Part shown: positions 51,131 through 58,562 of the stretch, piece by piece
Layout: the number at the start of each line of letters is the position of its first letter
How positions within the stretch are numbered: position 1 is the stretch's first letter
Source: Thalassobaculum_A sp040219215
Lineage (GTDB): Bacteria > Pseudomonadota > Alphaproteobacteria > Thalassobaculales > Thalassobaculaceae
Direction: 5' to 3'
Length of the DNA: 64,000 nucleotides
NCBI RefSeq assembly: GCF_040219215.1
Contig: NZ_JAVJSX010000003.1
Coordinates: forward strand, 124,001-188,000
Program-made: the position numbers and the translations under genes
The notes under the pieces: generated by a model
Seen by the model: the letters and a program-made list of their open reading frames with translations, nothing else
What the model was told of the DNA's origin: nothing
Database searches by the model: none

Positions 51131-52102
51131 CTACCGCAGCATGAACTGGACCGGCACCCGGATCTCCAGTCTGGCCTGCTGGAACGACGCCGGGACACCA
51201 GGCAACGGCTGCGCCCGCTGGATCATCCGTTCGACCGCGTGGTCCAGCGACCGGTCGCCGGCGCTGCGCTCGATATGATGCGACAGCACCCTGCCGCTGC
51301 GGTCCATCACGAACACCAGCAGTGCCGTGCCTTCGATCCGTCGCTGGCGGGCCCGGTGCGGGTACTCCTTGTGGCGTTCCAGCCAATCGCGCAGCTGGCT
51401 CATGTAGTCGGCAGCCCCGCCGGCGGTGGCGGCCGTTGGCGACGGAGTCCCGTGGTCGGCGCTGCGCGCCGGCTGACCACCAGCGACACCGCCGCCGTTG
51501 TGCGATTGGGTGTCTGATGCGGCCGAGACAGCGGCGGCGGCTGGCGCTTCGGCCACTTGGCTGGGCTGCTCGGTCATCGGCCGTGGCGGTGCCGGCTTGG
51601 CAGCGGTCCGCTTGGGCGCTTCGGGCCTGGGTAGCGGTGTCGGCGGTACGACGGCATCGCGCGCTTCCACCATTTCGGCCGCCGGCACCGGCACGGGCTG
51701 AACCACCGGTGCAGGCGTTTTCACCACCGCCGGCGTCACCGGATCATTGGCTTCCGGCTTGATCGGCTCCGGTGGCTGGGCGGCCGGCACCGTCTCGGCG
51801 ACCGTTTCCGGCTTCGGGGGTTCCACCACCTGCGGTACCGGCGGCGTCACAGGTTCTACCGTCGTCGGAGACGGTTCGACCGTCGGCGCGGACACCGCCT
51901 TCACCGCGTCCTGCCGCGGCCCGGTCGGGGCCTCAGCCGCGGACGGGCCGGCGCTCGGCGACAGCATGACCTGCAGGCTGCCGCCGCCACCGGCGGCCAC
52001 TGCGGGTGACGGGTCATTCTGGACGATCCACGCAGCAGCCATAATGTGGAGCCCGAGCGCCACGCCCCCAGCCGCCAGCCAGTGCCTGCCGCCAAGCGTC
52101 AT
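51131..52102 (-). CDS. tonB: TonB family energy transducer
   Basis: 323 residues. A short cytoplasmic start, one membrane anchor (about 10-28, LAAGGVALGLHIMAAAWIV), a long Pro/Val/Ala-rich periplasmic spacer (about 50-230), and a C-terminal TonB domain with YMSQLRDWLERHKEYPHRAR and VFVMDRSGRVLSHHIERSAG. It transmits proton-motive force from ExbB/ExbD to outer-membrane receptors for iron chelates or other large nutrients. It overlaps the exbD gene upstream by 4 bp. No TonB-dependent receptor gene is in this window. Confidence 0.92.
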   Translation of the reverse strand: MTLGGRHWLAAGGVALGLHIMAAAWIVQNDPSPAVAAGGGGSLQVMLSPSAGPSAAEAPTGPRQDAVKAVSAPTVEPSPTTVEPVTPPVPQVVEPPKPETVAETVPAAQPPEPIKPEANDPVTPAVVKTPAPVVQPVPVPAAEMVEARDAVVPPTPLPRPEAPKRTAAKPAPPRPMTEQPSQVAEAPAAAAVSAASDTQSHNGGGVAGGQPARSADHGTPSPTAATAGGAADYMSQLRDWLERHKEYPHRARQRRIEGTALLVFVMDRSGRVLSHHIERSAGDRSLDHAVERMIQRAQPLPGVPASFQQARLEIRVPVQFMLR

Positions 52103-52515
52103 TGCACGCCGCCCGGAACGGTCATCAATCGGACCCGCTCCACCCCGGCGGCACGCAAGGTCTCCATGACCCCGACGACCTCCGTCGCCGCCGCCGCACC
52201 GTCCGCCTTGACATGGACTTCCTGAGCGGGGGCATCCACCAACCGCTCGGTCATCGCCGATTTCAGTGACGCGGCCTCCAGGACCCGGCCGTCCAAAGCC
52301 AACCGGCCGTCGGTTCCGATGAGGAGGACAATGTCCTTGGGGTCACCGGGTTCGCCGTTGCTTGACTGCGGCGGCGCGATCGCAAACGGATCGGTGGCGG
52401 ACAGGCTGCCGACCACCATGAAGAAGATCAGCAGCAGGAAAACCACGTTGATCAGCGGCAGAACGCGATCGTCCTCGTTGGCTGCGCGAGTCCTGTGCAG
52501 GTGTGCAAGCCTCAT
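52099..52515 (-). CDS. exbD: ExbD-type biopolymer transport protein with Asn at the proton-relay position
   Basis: 138 residues: short cytoplasmic tail, one membrane helix (about 18-38) and periplasmic domain. The helix reads LPLINVVFLLLIFFMV, with Asn23 where ExbD/TolR normally have the essential protonatable Asp (LTPLIDVVF). The codon is AAC, so this is not an ambiguity. The neighbouring ExbD at 52512 keeps the Asp. It overlaps both neighbours by 4 bp, so both ExbD proteins are made together and may form a mixed dimer inside one ExbB ring. Confidence 0.9.
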   Translation of the reverse strand: MRLAHLHRTRAANEDDRVLPLINVVFLLLIFFMVVGSLSATDPFAIAPPQSSNGEPGDPKDIVLLIGTDGRLALDGRVLEAASLKSAMTERLVDAPAQEVHVKADGAAAATEVVGVMETLRAAGVERVRLMTVPGGVQ

Positions 52516-52943
52516 CGTGCCTGGTCCCGGATCAGCGACAGGTTGCGCACGCCGGCCGCCGACAGCCGGTCCAGCACCGCGACCGCCTGCTGCAGAGGAA
52601 CGCCGGCCGCCGTCTTCACGAACACTGCCTGGCCCGGCTTCTCGGCCATCCGAGTTCGGATGGATGCCTCCAGCCCGTCAAGATCGATGGGACGGCCCGA
52701 CAGGCGCAGGCCGGCAGTCCGGATCTCTACCAGTACGGCACCCTCCATTGAGGCCGACGCGGCACCCGCCGACGGGGCGCTCAACGTAATCGACCGCCAG
52801 TCGAGAAAGCTCGACGCCAGCATGAAGAACACCAGCAGAATGAAGACCACGTCGATCAGCGGCGTCAGGCTGATCAGCGAGCGTCGGCGGCGAACCTTAA
52901 CGATCGGCCACAAGGGCCGCCGGACGCAGGCGGGCGACGTCAT
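52512..52943 (-). CDS. exbD: ExbD-type biopolymer transport protein with canonical Asp
   Basis: 143 residues from the ATG at 52943. The basic tail KVRRRRSLIS leads into the membrane helix LTPLIDVVFILLVFFML with the proton-relay Asp31, and a periplasmic domain follows. GGAG 7 nt upstream supports 52943, which overlaps exbB by 47 bp; a TTG at 52913 would shorten both tail and overlap, and an ATG at 52961 lacks a site. Works with ExbB and the Asn-type ExbD to energise TonB. Confidence 0.88.
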   Translation of the reverse strand: MTSPACVRRPLWPIVKVRRRRSLISLTPLIDVVFILLVFFMLASSFLDWRSITLSAPSAGAASASMEGAVLVEIRTAGLRLSGRPIDLDGLEASIRTRMAEKPGQAVFVKTAAGVPLQQAVAVLDRLSAAGVRNLSLIRDQAR

Positions 52944-53664
52944 GGCGGGGCTCCACGGCATGCTCGGTGAGGACGGGTTCGATGGTCAGGTCGCGGGTGA
53001 AAACCTGGGTGACGACATTCTCCATCTCATGAGTCAGGCGATCGACGATCCGTTCCAGCCAAGCCAGGATGCCGACAACCGGGATCGCGACAGCAAGGCC
53101 GACAGCAGTCGTCAGCAACGCTTCCCAGATACCGCCCGACAGGATGGAGGGATCGACCTGCGACCCCGCCTGCTCGAGCTGGCGGAACGCCTCGATCATG
53201 CCGAGAACGGTGCCGAACAGCCCGAGCAGCGGCGCCACGCTGGCGATGACCTCGAGCGGCCGGAAGTACGAGCGCAGGTCTTCGATCCGGTCGGTAGCCA
53301 AGCGGGCCACCTCCTCCCGGACCATCGCGGCCGGCAGGTCCCGGTACAGGGTTCCGCGAACGGCGCAGGCAACCACCTGGGCCACCGGGTTGCACGACCG
53401 GGCCGCGGCATCGATCGCTTCGATCGATCGGCCAGCCCGGTGCAAGGCGAGCGCCCGACGCGCCGTGGTTCGGTCGCCAACCCGGCTCATCGCGAACTGC
53501 CACAACTTGACCAGGATGATCGCCAGCGCGACCACCGACATGGCCGCCAGGACGGCCACCACCGGACCGCCGGCCGTCACCATCTCCAGGACCTGCTGCG
53601 GTACGTCCGGTTCCACCGCACCGGCTTGGCTGTCCGAGATCGGATCAACCTGTTCAATCGTCAT
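52897..53664 (-). CDS. exbB: ExbB/TolQ/MotA proton channel family protein
   Basis: 255 residues with three membrane helices: residues ~32-53 (VVAVLAAMSVVALAIILVKL), ~ 150-172 (VAPLLGLFGTVLGMIEAF) and ~190-212 (TTAVGLAVAIPVVGILAWLE). The large loop between helices 1 and 2 is cytoplasmic, as in ExbB. It forms the pentameric channel around ExbD. First gene of exbB-exbD-exbD-tonB on the minus strand. A Fur-box-like sequence overlaps a possible promoter about 45 to 75 nt upstream. Confidence 0.92.
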   Translation of the reverse strand: MTIEQVDPISDSQAGAVEPDVPQQVLEMVTAGGPVVAVLAAMSVVALAIILVKLWQFAMSRVGDRTTARRALALHRAGRSIEAIDAAARSCNPVAQVVACAVRGTLYRDLPAAMVREEVARLATDRIEDLRSYFRPLEVIASVAPLLGLFGTVLGMIEAFRQLEQAGSQVDPSILSGGIWEALLTTAVGLAVAIPVVGILAWLERIVDRLTHEMENVVTQVFTRDLTIEPVLTEHAVEPRHDVARLRPAALVADR

Positions 53665-53971
53665 TGCGGCAGCCCTTGCGCGAGCGGAGTTACGATCTTG
53701 CCCGCACAGTACTAATGATACTCAGTCGCAAATTCAACAACTACGGATCAACCGAACTTCAATGCAGCCACCGACATCGCGACGCAGATGTCTCCGAGGT
53801 TTCGTACAGAAGCCCATTCGCCGACCGCACCGGATGCAGTCATCGCCTTAGGTAACCCTGGAACCCATCACTCCACAGCGTTGACACAGAAGCGTTTCTC
53901 GGAAGTCACGGCAACTCGCGTATGTGTTTGGTTAACGGGCGGGATGTTCCCAACCAGCCGGAGATGCGAGC
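53665..53971. promoter_or_regulatory. Divergent exbB/ECF intergenic region with Fur-box-like site
   Basis: 307 nt without a gene. On the minus strand, TTGAAT (53732-53737) and TAGTAC (53709-53714) are 17 nt apart and could be the exbB promoter. The plus-strand stretch 53711-53729 matches 13 of 19 positions of the classical Fur box GATAATGATAATCATTATC and overlaps that -10, as an iron-repressed promoter would. Toward the ECF gene, a TTGACA at 53881 has no matching -10, and GGAACC at 53860 with CGTT at 53879 has too short a spacer for an EcfG-type promoter. Confidence 0.4.
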
Positions 53972-54538
53972 GTGACCGACCTGATCGAAGACCCCACGAC
54001 ACAGATCCGCGAACTGACCCGGCAAGCCGCATACCTCACGGCAAACCGGGCGGACGCCGATGACATGGTGCAGGACTCCCTCGTCCGCGCCCTCAGCTAT
54101 GTGAAAGACGGCGGAGCGATCCGGAACTGGCAGGCCTATCTTTACCGCATCCTGCGCAATGTCCGGGCCGACCACGTCGGCCGTCAGGCCCGGCGCGGTC
54201 CTACCGTCCTGCTCGACGATGTCGAACACCAACTCGGCGTTCCCGCCCCGCAACCGTCCGAACTCCTGTTGCGCGAACTGGGCGAAGCGCTTGATCGCCT
54301 TCCGACCAGTCAACGGCGGGTGGTTCATATGGTCGCCGTCGATGGCTTGTCCTACCAGGACGCCGCCGAGCAGCTCGGTATTCCGATCGGAACGGTCATG
54401 TCGCGTCTGCACCGCGGCCGCTGCGCGCTACGCCGCGAGATCGGGGACGATTCCCTCGAGGCGCTCGGACCCCTTCCACACCAACCTGCCGGGCACAAGC
54501 TGCGCAACGGCGGTCGAACGGCGGCGGCAAGCCGCTGA
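53972..54538 (+). CDS. ECF family RNA polymerase sigma factor
   Basis: 188 residues. Region 2 spans about residues 10-80 (LTRQAAYLTANRADADDMVQ, then LVRALSYVKDGGAIRNWQAYL) and region 4 about 105-160 (ALDRLPTSQRRVVHMVAVDG, then YQDAAEQLGIPIGTVMSRLH). A GTG start at 53972 is supported by CCGGAG 8 nt upstream. A ~30-residue tail after region 4 (HQPAGHKLRNGGRTAAASR) is longer than usual. There is no anti-sigma factor beside it. Divergent from exbB, so a FecI-like link to iron uptake is possible but not shown. Confidence 0.88.
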   Translation: MTDLIEDPTTQIRELTRQAAYLTANRADADDMVQDSLVRALSYVKDGGAIRNWQAYLYRILRNVRADHVGRQARRGPTVLLDDVEHQLGVPAPQPSELLLRELGEALDRLPTSQRRVVHMVAVDGLSYQDAAEQLGIPIGTVMSRLHRGRCALRREIGDDSLEALGPLPHQPAGHKLRNGGRTAAASR

Positions 54539-54550
54539 CCTGGCGATGGC

Positions 54551-54865
54551 TCAGCGGATGCCGTGTCGTTCGAGTTCGGCCTGCAGTCGACCTGTCAGAT
54601 ACAGAATCGTCATCCGCAGATCGCTGGCGAGAGACCAGAAAGGGTGGGAGAAGGTCTCGGGGCGGTTCTTCTCGACGAACGCGTGGCTGAGCCACGCGCC
54701 GCCATAGCCAACCACCAAGGCGGCGACGAGCAGCCGCCAGTCGAGGGTCACGACCGCTGCCAGCAGCAACGCGACACCGGCGGTCGTACCTGCCACATGC
54801 ACCCGCCGCGTCACGGCATGCCGATGCTGTCGCAGGTACCGGGGCCAGAACTCGTCGTAGGTCAT
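54551..54865 (-). CDS. DUF962 (Mpo1-like) membrane protein
   Basis: 104 residues. Conserved features of DUF962: MTYDEFWPRYLRQHRHAVTR, the RRVHVAGTT histidine before helix 1, two membrane helices (about 26-55), the WLSHAFVEKNRPETFSHPFW block and LASDLRMTILYL. The yeast relative Mpo1 is an Fe(II)-dependent dioxygenase of 2-hydroxy fatty acids; the histidines needed for iron are present here, but bacterial function is unproven. Start at ATG 54865; a TTG two codons upstream is possible. It converges with the sigma factor, 12 nt apart. Confidence 0.82.
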   Translation of the reverse strand: MTYDEFWPRYLRQHRHAVTRRVHVAGTTAGVALLLAAVVTLDWRLLVAALVVGYGGAWLSHAFVEKNRPETFSHPFWSLASDLRMTILYLTGRLQAELERHGIR

Positions 54866-55041
54866 GTCCAATAGCTGGCCGGATCCTCCGGAGAATCAAG
54901 CGCCGGATCGCATCGACGGCCGCGAATTGACCTGACGGCATCTCGACGGCATTCGACAAGAAGCTATGTTAGGGCGTGTTCAGCGCGACCCGACCGCAAA
55001 CGACACGCTCGCACCGGTCGGCGAAAAAAGGACGCACGCCC
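54866..55041 (+). promoter_or_regulatory. Leader/promoter region of the bkd operon
   Basis: 176 nt without a gene. A weak promoter-like pair TCGACG (54943-54948) and TATGTT (54965-54970) are 16 nt apart, with the start codon about 70 nt further. Direct CCGGATC copies occur near 54880 and 54903. No BkdR/Lrp-type site or regulator is evident nearby. Confidence 0.25.
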
Positions 55042-56274
55042 ATGAGCGACAGCAGCCCTCTCAGCCTGCAGGTTCCGGAGCCGGAAGTCCGTCCCGGCGG
55101 AAAGCCGGATTTCAGCGGGGTGAACATTCCGCGGGCCGGCAGTGTGCGGCGCCCGGAGGTCGATGCGTCGCCGGCGGACTTCCGCGACCTCGGCTACACT
55201 ATCATCCGGGTGTTGAACCGGGACGGCGAAGCGGTTGGACCGTGGGCCGGCGCGCTGAGCGACGAGCAGGCCCTGCAGGGCCTGCGCGACATGATTAAGG
55301 TGCGGGCCTTCGATGCCCGCATGCTGATGGCGCAGCGCCAGGGCAAGACCTCGTTCTACATGCAGTGCCTGGGCGAAGAGGCAATCTCCTGCGCCTTCCA
55401 ACACGCCCTGTCGCCCGGCGACATGAACTTTCCGACCTACCGCCAGCAGGGCCTTCTGGTCGCCGACGGCTATCCGCTGGTCGACATGATGTGCCAGATC
55501 TTCTCCAACGAGCGGGATCCCCTACACGGCCGCCAACTGCCTGTCATGTACTCGTCAAAGGAGCACGGCTTCTTCTCGATCTCCGGCAACCTGGGAACCC
55601 AGTACATCCAGGCGGTAGGCTGGGCGATGGCGTCGGCGATCAAGGGCGACACCAAGATCGCAGCAGGCTGGATCGGGGACGGCTCCACCGCGGAATCGGA
55701 TTTCCACGCCGCCCTGGTGTTCGCCTCGACCTACAAGGCACCGGTGGTCCTGAACATTGTCAACAACCAGTGGGCCATCTCCACCTTCCAGGGGATCGCA
55801 CGCGGCGGCTCCGGCACCTTCGCGGCTCGCGGTCACGGCTTCGGCATTCCGTCGCTGCGGGTCGACGGCAACGACTACCTGGCGGTCTACGCGGTCGCCC
55901 AATGGGCGATCGAGCGGGCGCGACGCAACCTCGGGCCCACGGTGGTCGAGTACGTCACCTATCGGGTTGCCGCCCATTCGACCTCCGACGATCCGTCCGC
56001 ATACCGGCCCAAGGAAGAGTCGGATGCCTGGCCGCTCGGCGACCCGATCGAGCGGCTGAAGAATTATCTGATCGGCAAGGGCGCGTGGTCAGACGACCGC
56101 CACGCCCAGTTCGCCGCCGAGGTCGAAGCCGAGGTCCTCGCTGCCCAGAGGGAAGCCGAGAAGCACGGCACCCTGCATTCCGGCGGCAAGCCATCGGTGC
56201 GCGATATGTTCGAGGGCGTCTACAAGGAGATGCCCCCGCATCTGCGGCGGCAGCGGCAGCAGGCGGGGGTCTGA
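55042..56274 (+). CDS. bkdA1: Branched-chain 2-oxoacid dehydrogenase E1 alpha subunit
   Basis: 410 residues. Thiamine diphosphate-dependent decarboxylase alpha chain of the BCKDH complex for valine, leucine and isoleucine breakdown. The ThDP motif runs from GWIGDGSTAESDFHAA to NIVNNQWAIS, and the loop HSTSDDPSAYR, the phosphorylated loop in mitochondria, is present. The N-terminal extension (PDFSGVNIPRAGSVRRPEVD) is typical of bacterial BkdA1 rather than pyruvate dehydrogenase. ATG 55042 has AAAGGAC upstream. First of four co-oriented genes with gaps of 1-10 nt. Confidence 0.93.
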   Translation: MSDSSPLSLQVPEPEVRPGGKPDFSGVNIPRAGSVRRPEVDASPADFRDLGYTIIRVLNRDGEAVGPWAGALSDEQALQGLRDMIKVRAFDARMLMAQRQGKTSFYMQCLGEEAISCAFQHALSPGDMNFPTYRQQGLLVADGYPLVDMMCQIFSNERDPLHGRQLPVMYSSKEHGFFSISGNLGTQYIQAVGWAMASAIKGDTKIAAGWIGDGSTAESDFHAALVFASTYKAPVVLNIVNNQWAISTFQGIARGGSGTFAARGHGFGIPSLRVDGNDYLAVYAVAQWAIERARRNLGPTVVEYVTYRVAAHSTSDDPSAYRPKEESDAWPLGDPIERLKNYLIGKGAWSDDRHAQFAAEVEAEVLAAQREAEKHGTLHSGGKPSVRDMFEGVYKEMPPHLRRQRQQAGV

Positions 56275-56277
56275 TCC

Positions 56278-57291
56278 ATGCCGCGCATGACGATGATCGA
56301 GGCCATCCGCGACGCCATGCACGTCACCATGACCAAGGACCCCAACGTGGTGGTGTTCGGCGAGGACGTCGGCTACTTCGGCGGCGTGTTCCGCTGCACC
56401 CAGGGCCTGCAGCAGAAGTTCGGACGGTCGCGCTGCTTTGATGCTCCGATCAACGAATCCGGCATCGTCGGCGCCGCCATCGGGATGGCCGCCTACGGGC
56501 TGCGGCCGTGCGTGGAGATTCAGTTCGCCGACTATGTCTACCCCGGCTACGACCAGATCGTCTCCGAGGCCGCCCGGCTGCGTTACCGGTCCAACGGCGA
56601 TTTCACGGCCCCCCTGACCATCCGCATGCCGACCGGCGGCGGCATCCATGGCGGGCAGACCCATAGCCAGAGCCCGGAAGCTCTGTTCACCCACGTCTCC
56701 GGACTGAAGACCGTGGTGCCGTCCAACCCCTATGACGCCAAAGGCCTGCTGATCGCCGCGATCGAGGACGACGACCCGGTGATCTTCCTGGAGCCGAAAC
56801 GGTTGTACAATGGCCCATTCGACGGCCACCACGACCGGCCGGTCACACCGTGGGCAAAGCATCCTCTGGGCGACGTACCGGAGGGCCACTATACGGTGCC
56901 CCTCGGCAAGGCGGTGGTCCGCCGCCCCGGCAAGGCCGTCACCGTGCTGGCCTACGGCACGATGGTCCACGTCGCGGAAGCGGCGGCCGAGGAGACCGGG
57001 ATCGACGCCGAGGTGATCGACCTGCGCACCCTGCTGCCGTTGGACCTGGACACCATCATCGCGTCGGTGACCAGGACCGGGCGATGCGTGGTCGTTCACG
57101 AGGCGACCCTGACGTCCGGATTCGGTGCTGAACTCTGCGCGCTGGTCCAGGAGCATTGCTTCTATTCGCTGGAGAAGCCGATCGCCCGGGTGGCCGGTTG
57201 GGACACCCCCTACCCGCACGCCCAGGAATGGGATTACTTCCCCGGCCCGAAACGCATCGGCGAAGCGCTTATCGAAGCGATGGAGGGCTGA
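56278..57291 (+). CDS. bkdA2: Branched-chain 2-oxoacid dehydrogenase E1 beta subunit
   Basis: 337 residues, full length. Beta chain partners the alpha chain in the E1 heterotetramer; the ThDP-side glutamate is in VFGEDVGYFGGVFRC, and PINESGIVGAAIGMAAYGLR and the C-terminal DLRTLLPLD and HEATLTSGFGAEL blocks are diagnostic. It starts 3 nt after bkdA1. The ring-shaped contact GGGIHGGQTHSQSPEALF is intact. Confidence 0.94.
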   Translation: MPRMTMIEAIRDAMHVTMTKDPNVVVFGEDVGYFGGVFRCTQGLQQKFGRSRCFDAPINESGIVGAAIGMAAYGLRPCVEIQFADYVYPGYDQIVSEAARLRYRSNGDFTAPLTIRMPTGGGIHGGQTHSQSPEALFTHVSGLKTVVPSNPYDAKGLLIAAIEDDDPVIFLEPKRLYNGPFDGHHDRPVTPWAKHPLGDVPEGHYTVPLGKAVVRRPGKAVTVLAYGTMVHVAEAAAEETGIDAEVIDLRTLLPLDLDTIIASVTRTGRCVVVHEATLTSGFGAELCALVQEHCFYSLEKPIARVAGWDTPYPHAQEWDYFPGPKRIGEALIEAMEG

Positions 57292-57292
57292 G

Positions 57293-58552
57293 ATGGCCGA
57301 GCATGTCATCAAGCTGCCCGACGTCGGCGAAGGCGTTGCCGAGGCCGAGGTCGTCGAGTGGAACGTCAAGGTCGGCGACATCGTCCAGGAGGATGCCGTC
57401 CTCGCCAGCGTGATGACCGACAAGGCGGCCGTGGAGATTCCGTCGCCGGTGGCAGGAACGGTTTCCTGGCTGGGGGCCGAGGTCGGAGAGACACTCGCGG
57501 TCGGATCGCCGCTGGTGAAGATTGAGACTGCCGGTGATGCGCCGGTTCCCTCGGACGAGGGTTTGCCCGCCGAGCCGGACGCCCCGGCGCCTGCACCGTC
57601 CAAGCCCGAACCCGCCTCGGCTCCCAAGCCCAAGAGATCTCCAGCGTCAGGCGCGCAACCTCAAACCGGCATGCCGCGCCGCGAGGGCGAGAAGCCCACC
57701 GCTTCCCCGGCTGTGCGCAAACGCGCTCGCGAAGCCGGGATCGACCTGCGTCAGGTCCGCGGATCGGGTCCCGCCGGCCGCATCACCCACGAGGATCTCG
57801 AGGCGTTCATCGAGGCCGGTCCGCTGGCTTCAGCCGGCACCGCGCTGCGCGCCGATACCTCGGTCAACGACGTCAAGGTCGTCGGTCTGCGTCGCAAGAT
57901 CGCCGAGAAGATGGCGCTGTCCAAGAGCCGGATCGCCCACATCACCTACGTCGACGAGGTCGATGTCACCGCCCTGGAGGATCTGCGCGCCCAGCTCAAC
58001 CGGCAGAAGCAGGAGTCCCAGCCGAAGCTGACCCTGCTGCCGTTCCTGATGCGGGCGATGGTCAAGGCGATTGCCGAGCAACCGGCGATGAACGCGCACT
58101 ACGACGACGAGGCCGGCGTCATCCACCAGCACGGCGGCGTACACATCGGTATCGCGGCGCAGACCCCGAACGGCCTGGTGGTTCCGGTCGTCAAGCACGC
58201 CGAGGCCCGCGACATCTGGAACTGCGGAAGCGAGATGAACCGTCTGGCCGAGGTCGCCAAAGCCGGGACCGCCAGTCGGGACGACCTGTCCGGATCGACC
58301 ATCACCATCACCTCGCTCGGTGCCATGGGCGGCCTGGTGACGACCCCCGTGATCAACCATCCGGAAGTGGCGATCGTCGGGGTCAACAAGATCCAGGTGC
58401 GGCCGGTATGGGACGGCAGCCAGTTCGTGCCGCGCAAGATGATGAACCTGTCATCCAGCTTCGACCACCGGGTGATCGACGGCTGGGACGCTGCCGTGTT
58501 CGTCCAGCGCATCAAGAGCCTGCTCGAGGCACCCGCCATGATCTTCATCTGA
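57293..58552 (+). CDS. bkdB: Branched-chain 2-oxoacid dehydrogenase E2 (dihydrolipoamide acyltransferase)
   Basis: 419 residues. One N-terminal lipoyl domain (about 1-78) with lipoate-accepting Lys in VMTDKAAVEIPSP, a Pro/Ala-rich linker, a peripheral subunit-binding domain (about 133-170, SPAVRKRAREAGIDLRQVRG), and the catalytic core with HRVIDGWDA carrying His and Asp of the HxxxDG motif. It transfers the branched acyl group to CoA and forms the complex core. Starts one base after bkdA2. Confidence 0.94.
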   Translation: MAEHVIKLPDVGEGVAEAEVVEWNVKVGDIVQEDAVLASVMTDKAAVEIPSPVAGTVSWLGAEVGETLAVGSPLVKIETAGDAPVPSDEGLPAEPDAPAPAPSKPEPASAPKPKRSPASGAQPQTGMPRREGEKPTASPAVRKRAREAGIDLRQVRGSGPAGRITHEDLEAFIEAGPLASAGTALRADTSVNDVKVVGLRRKIAEKMALSKSRIAHITYVDEVDVTALEDLRAQLNRQKQESQPKLTLLPFLMRAMVKAIAEQPAMNAHYDDEAGVIHQHGGVHIGIAAQTPNGLVVPVVKHAEARDIWNCGSEMNRLAEVAKAGTASRDDLSGSTITITSLGAMGGLVTTPVINHPEVAIVGVNKIQVRPVWDGSQFVPRKMMNLSSSFDHRVIDGWDAAVFVQRIKSLLEAPAMIFI

Positions 58553-58562
58553 GGGCATCGCC

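Noticed and set aside
53860..53886. EcfG-type promoter (GGAACC and CGTT) and a TTGACA before the ECF gene
   Set aside because: Spacer is shorter than the usual 16-18 nt and the TTGACA has no -10 partner.
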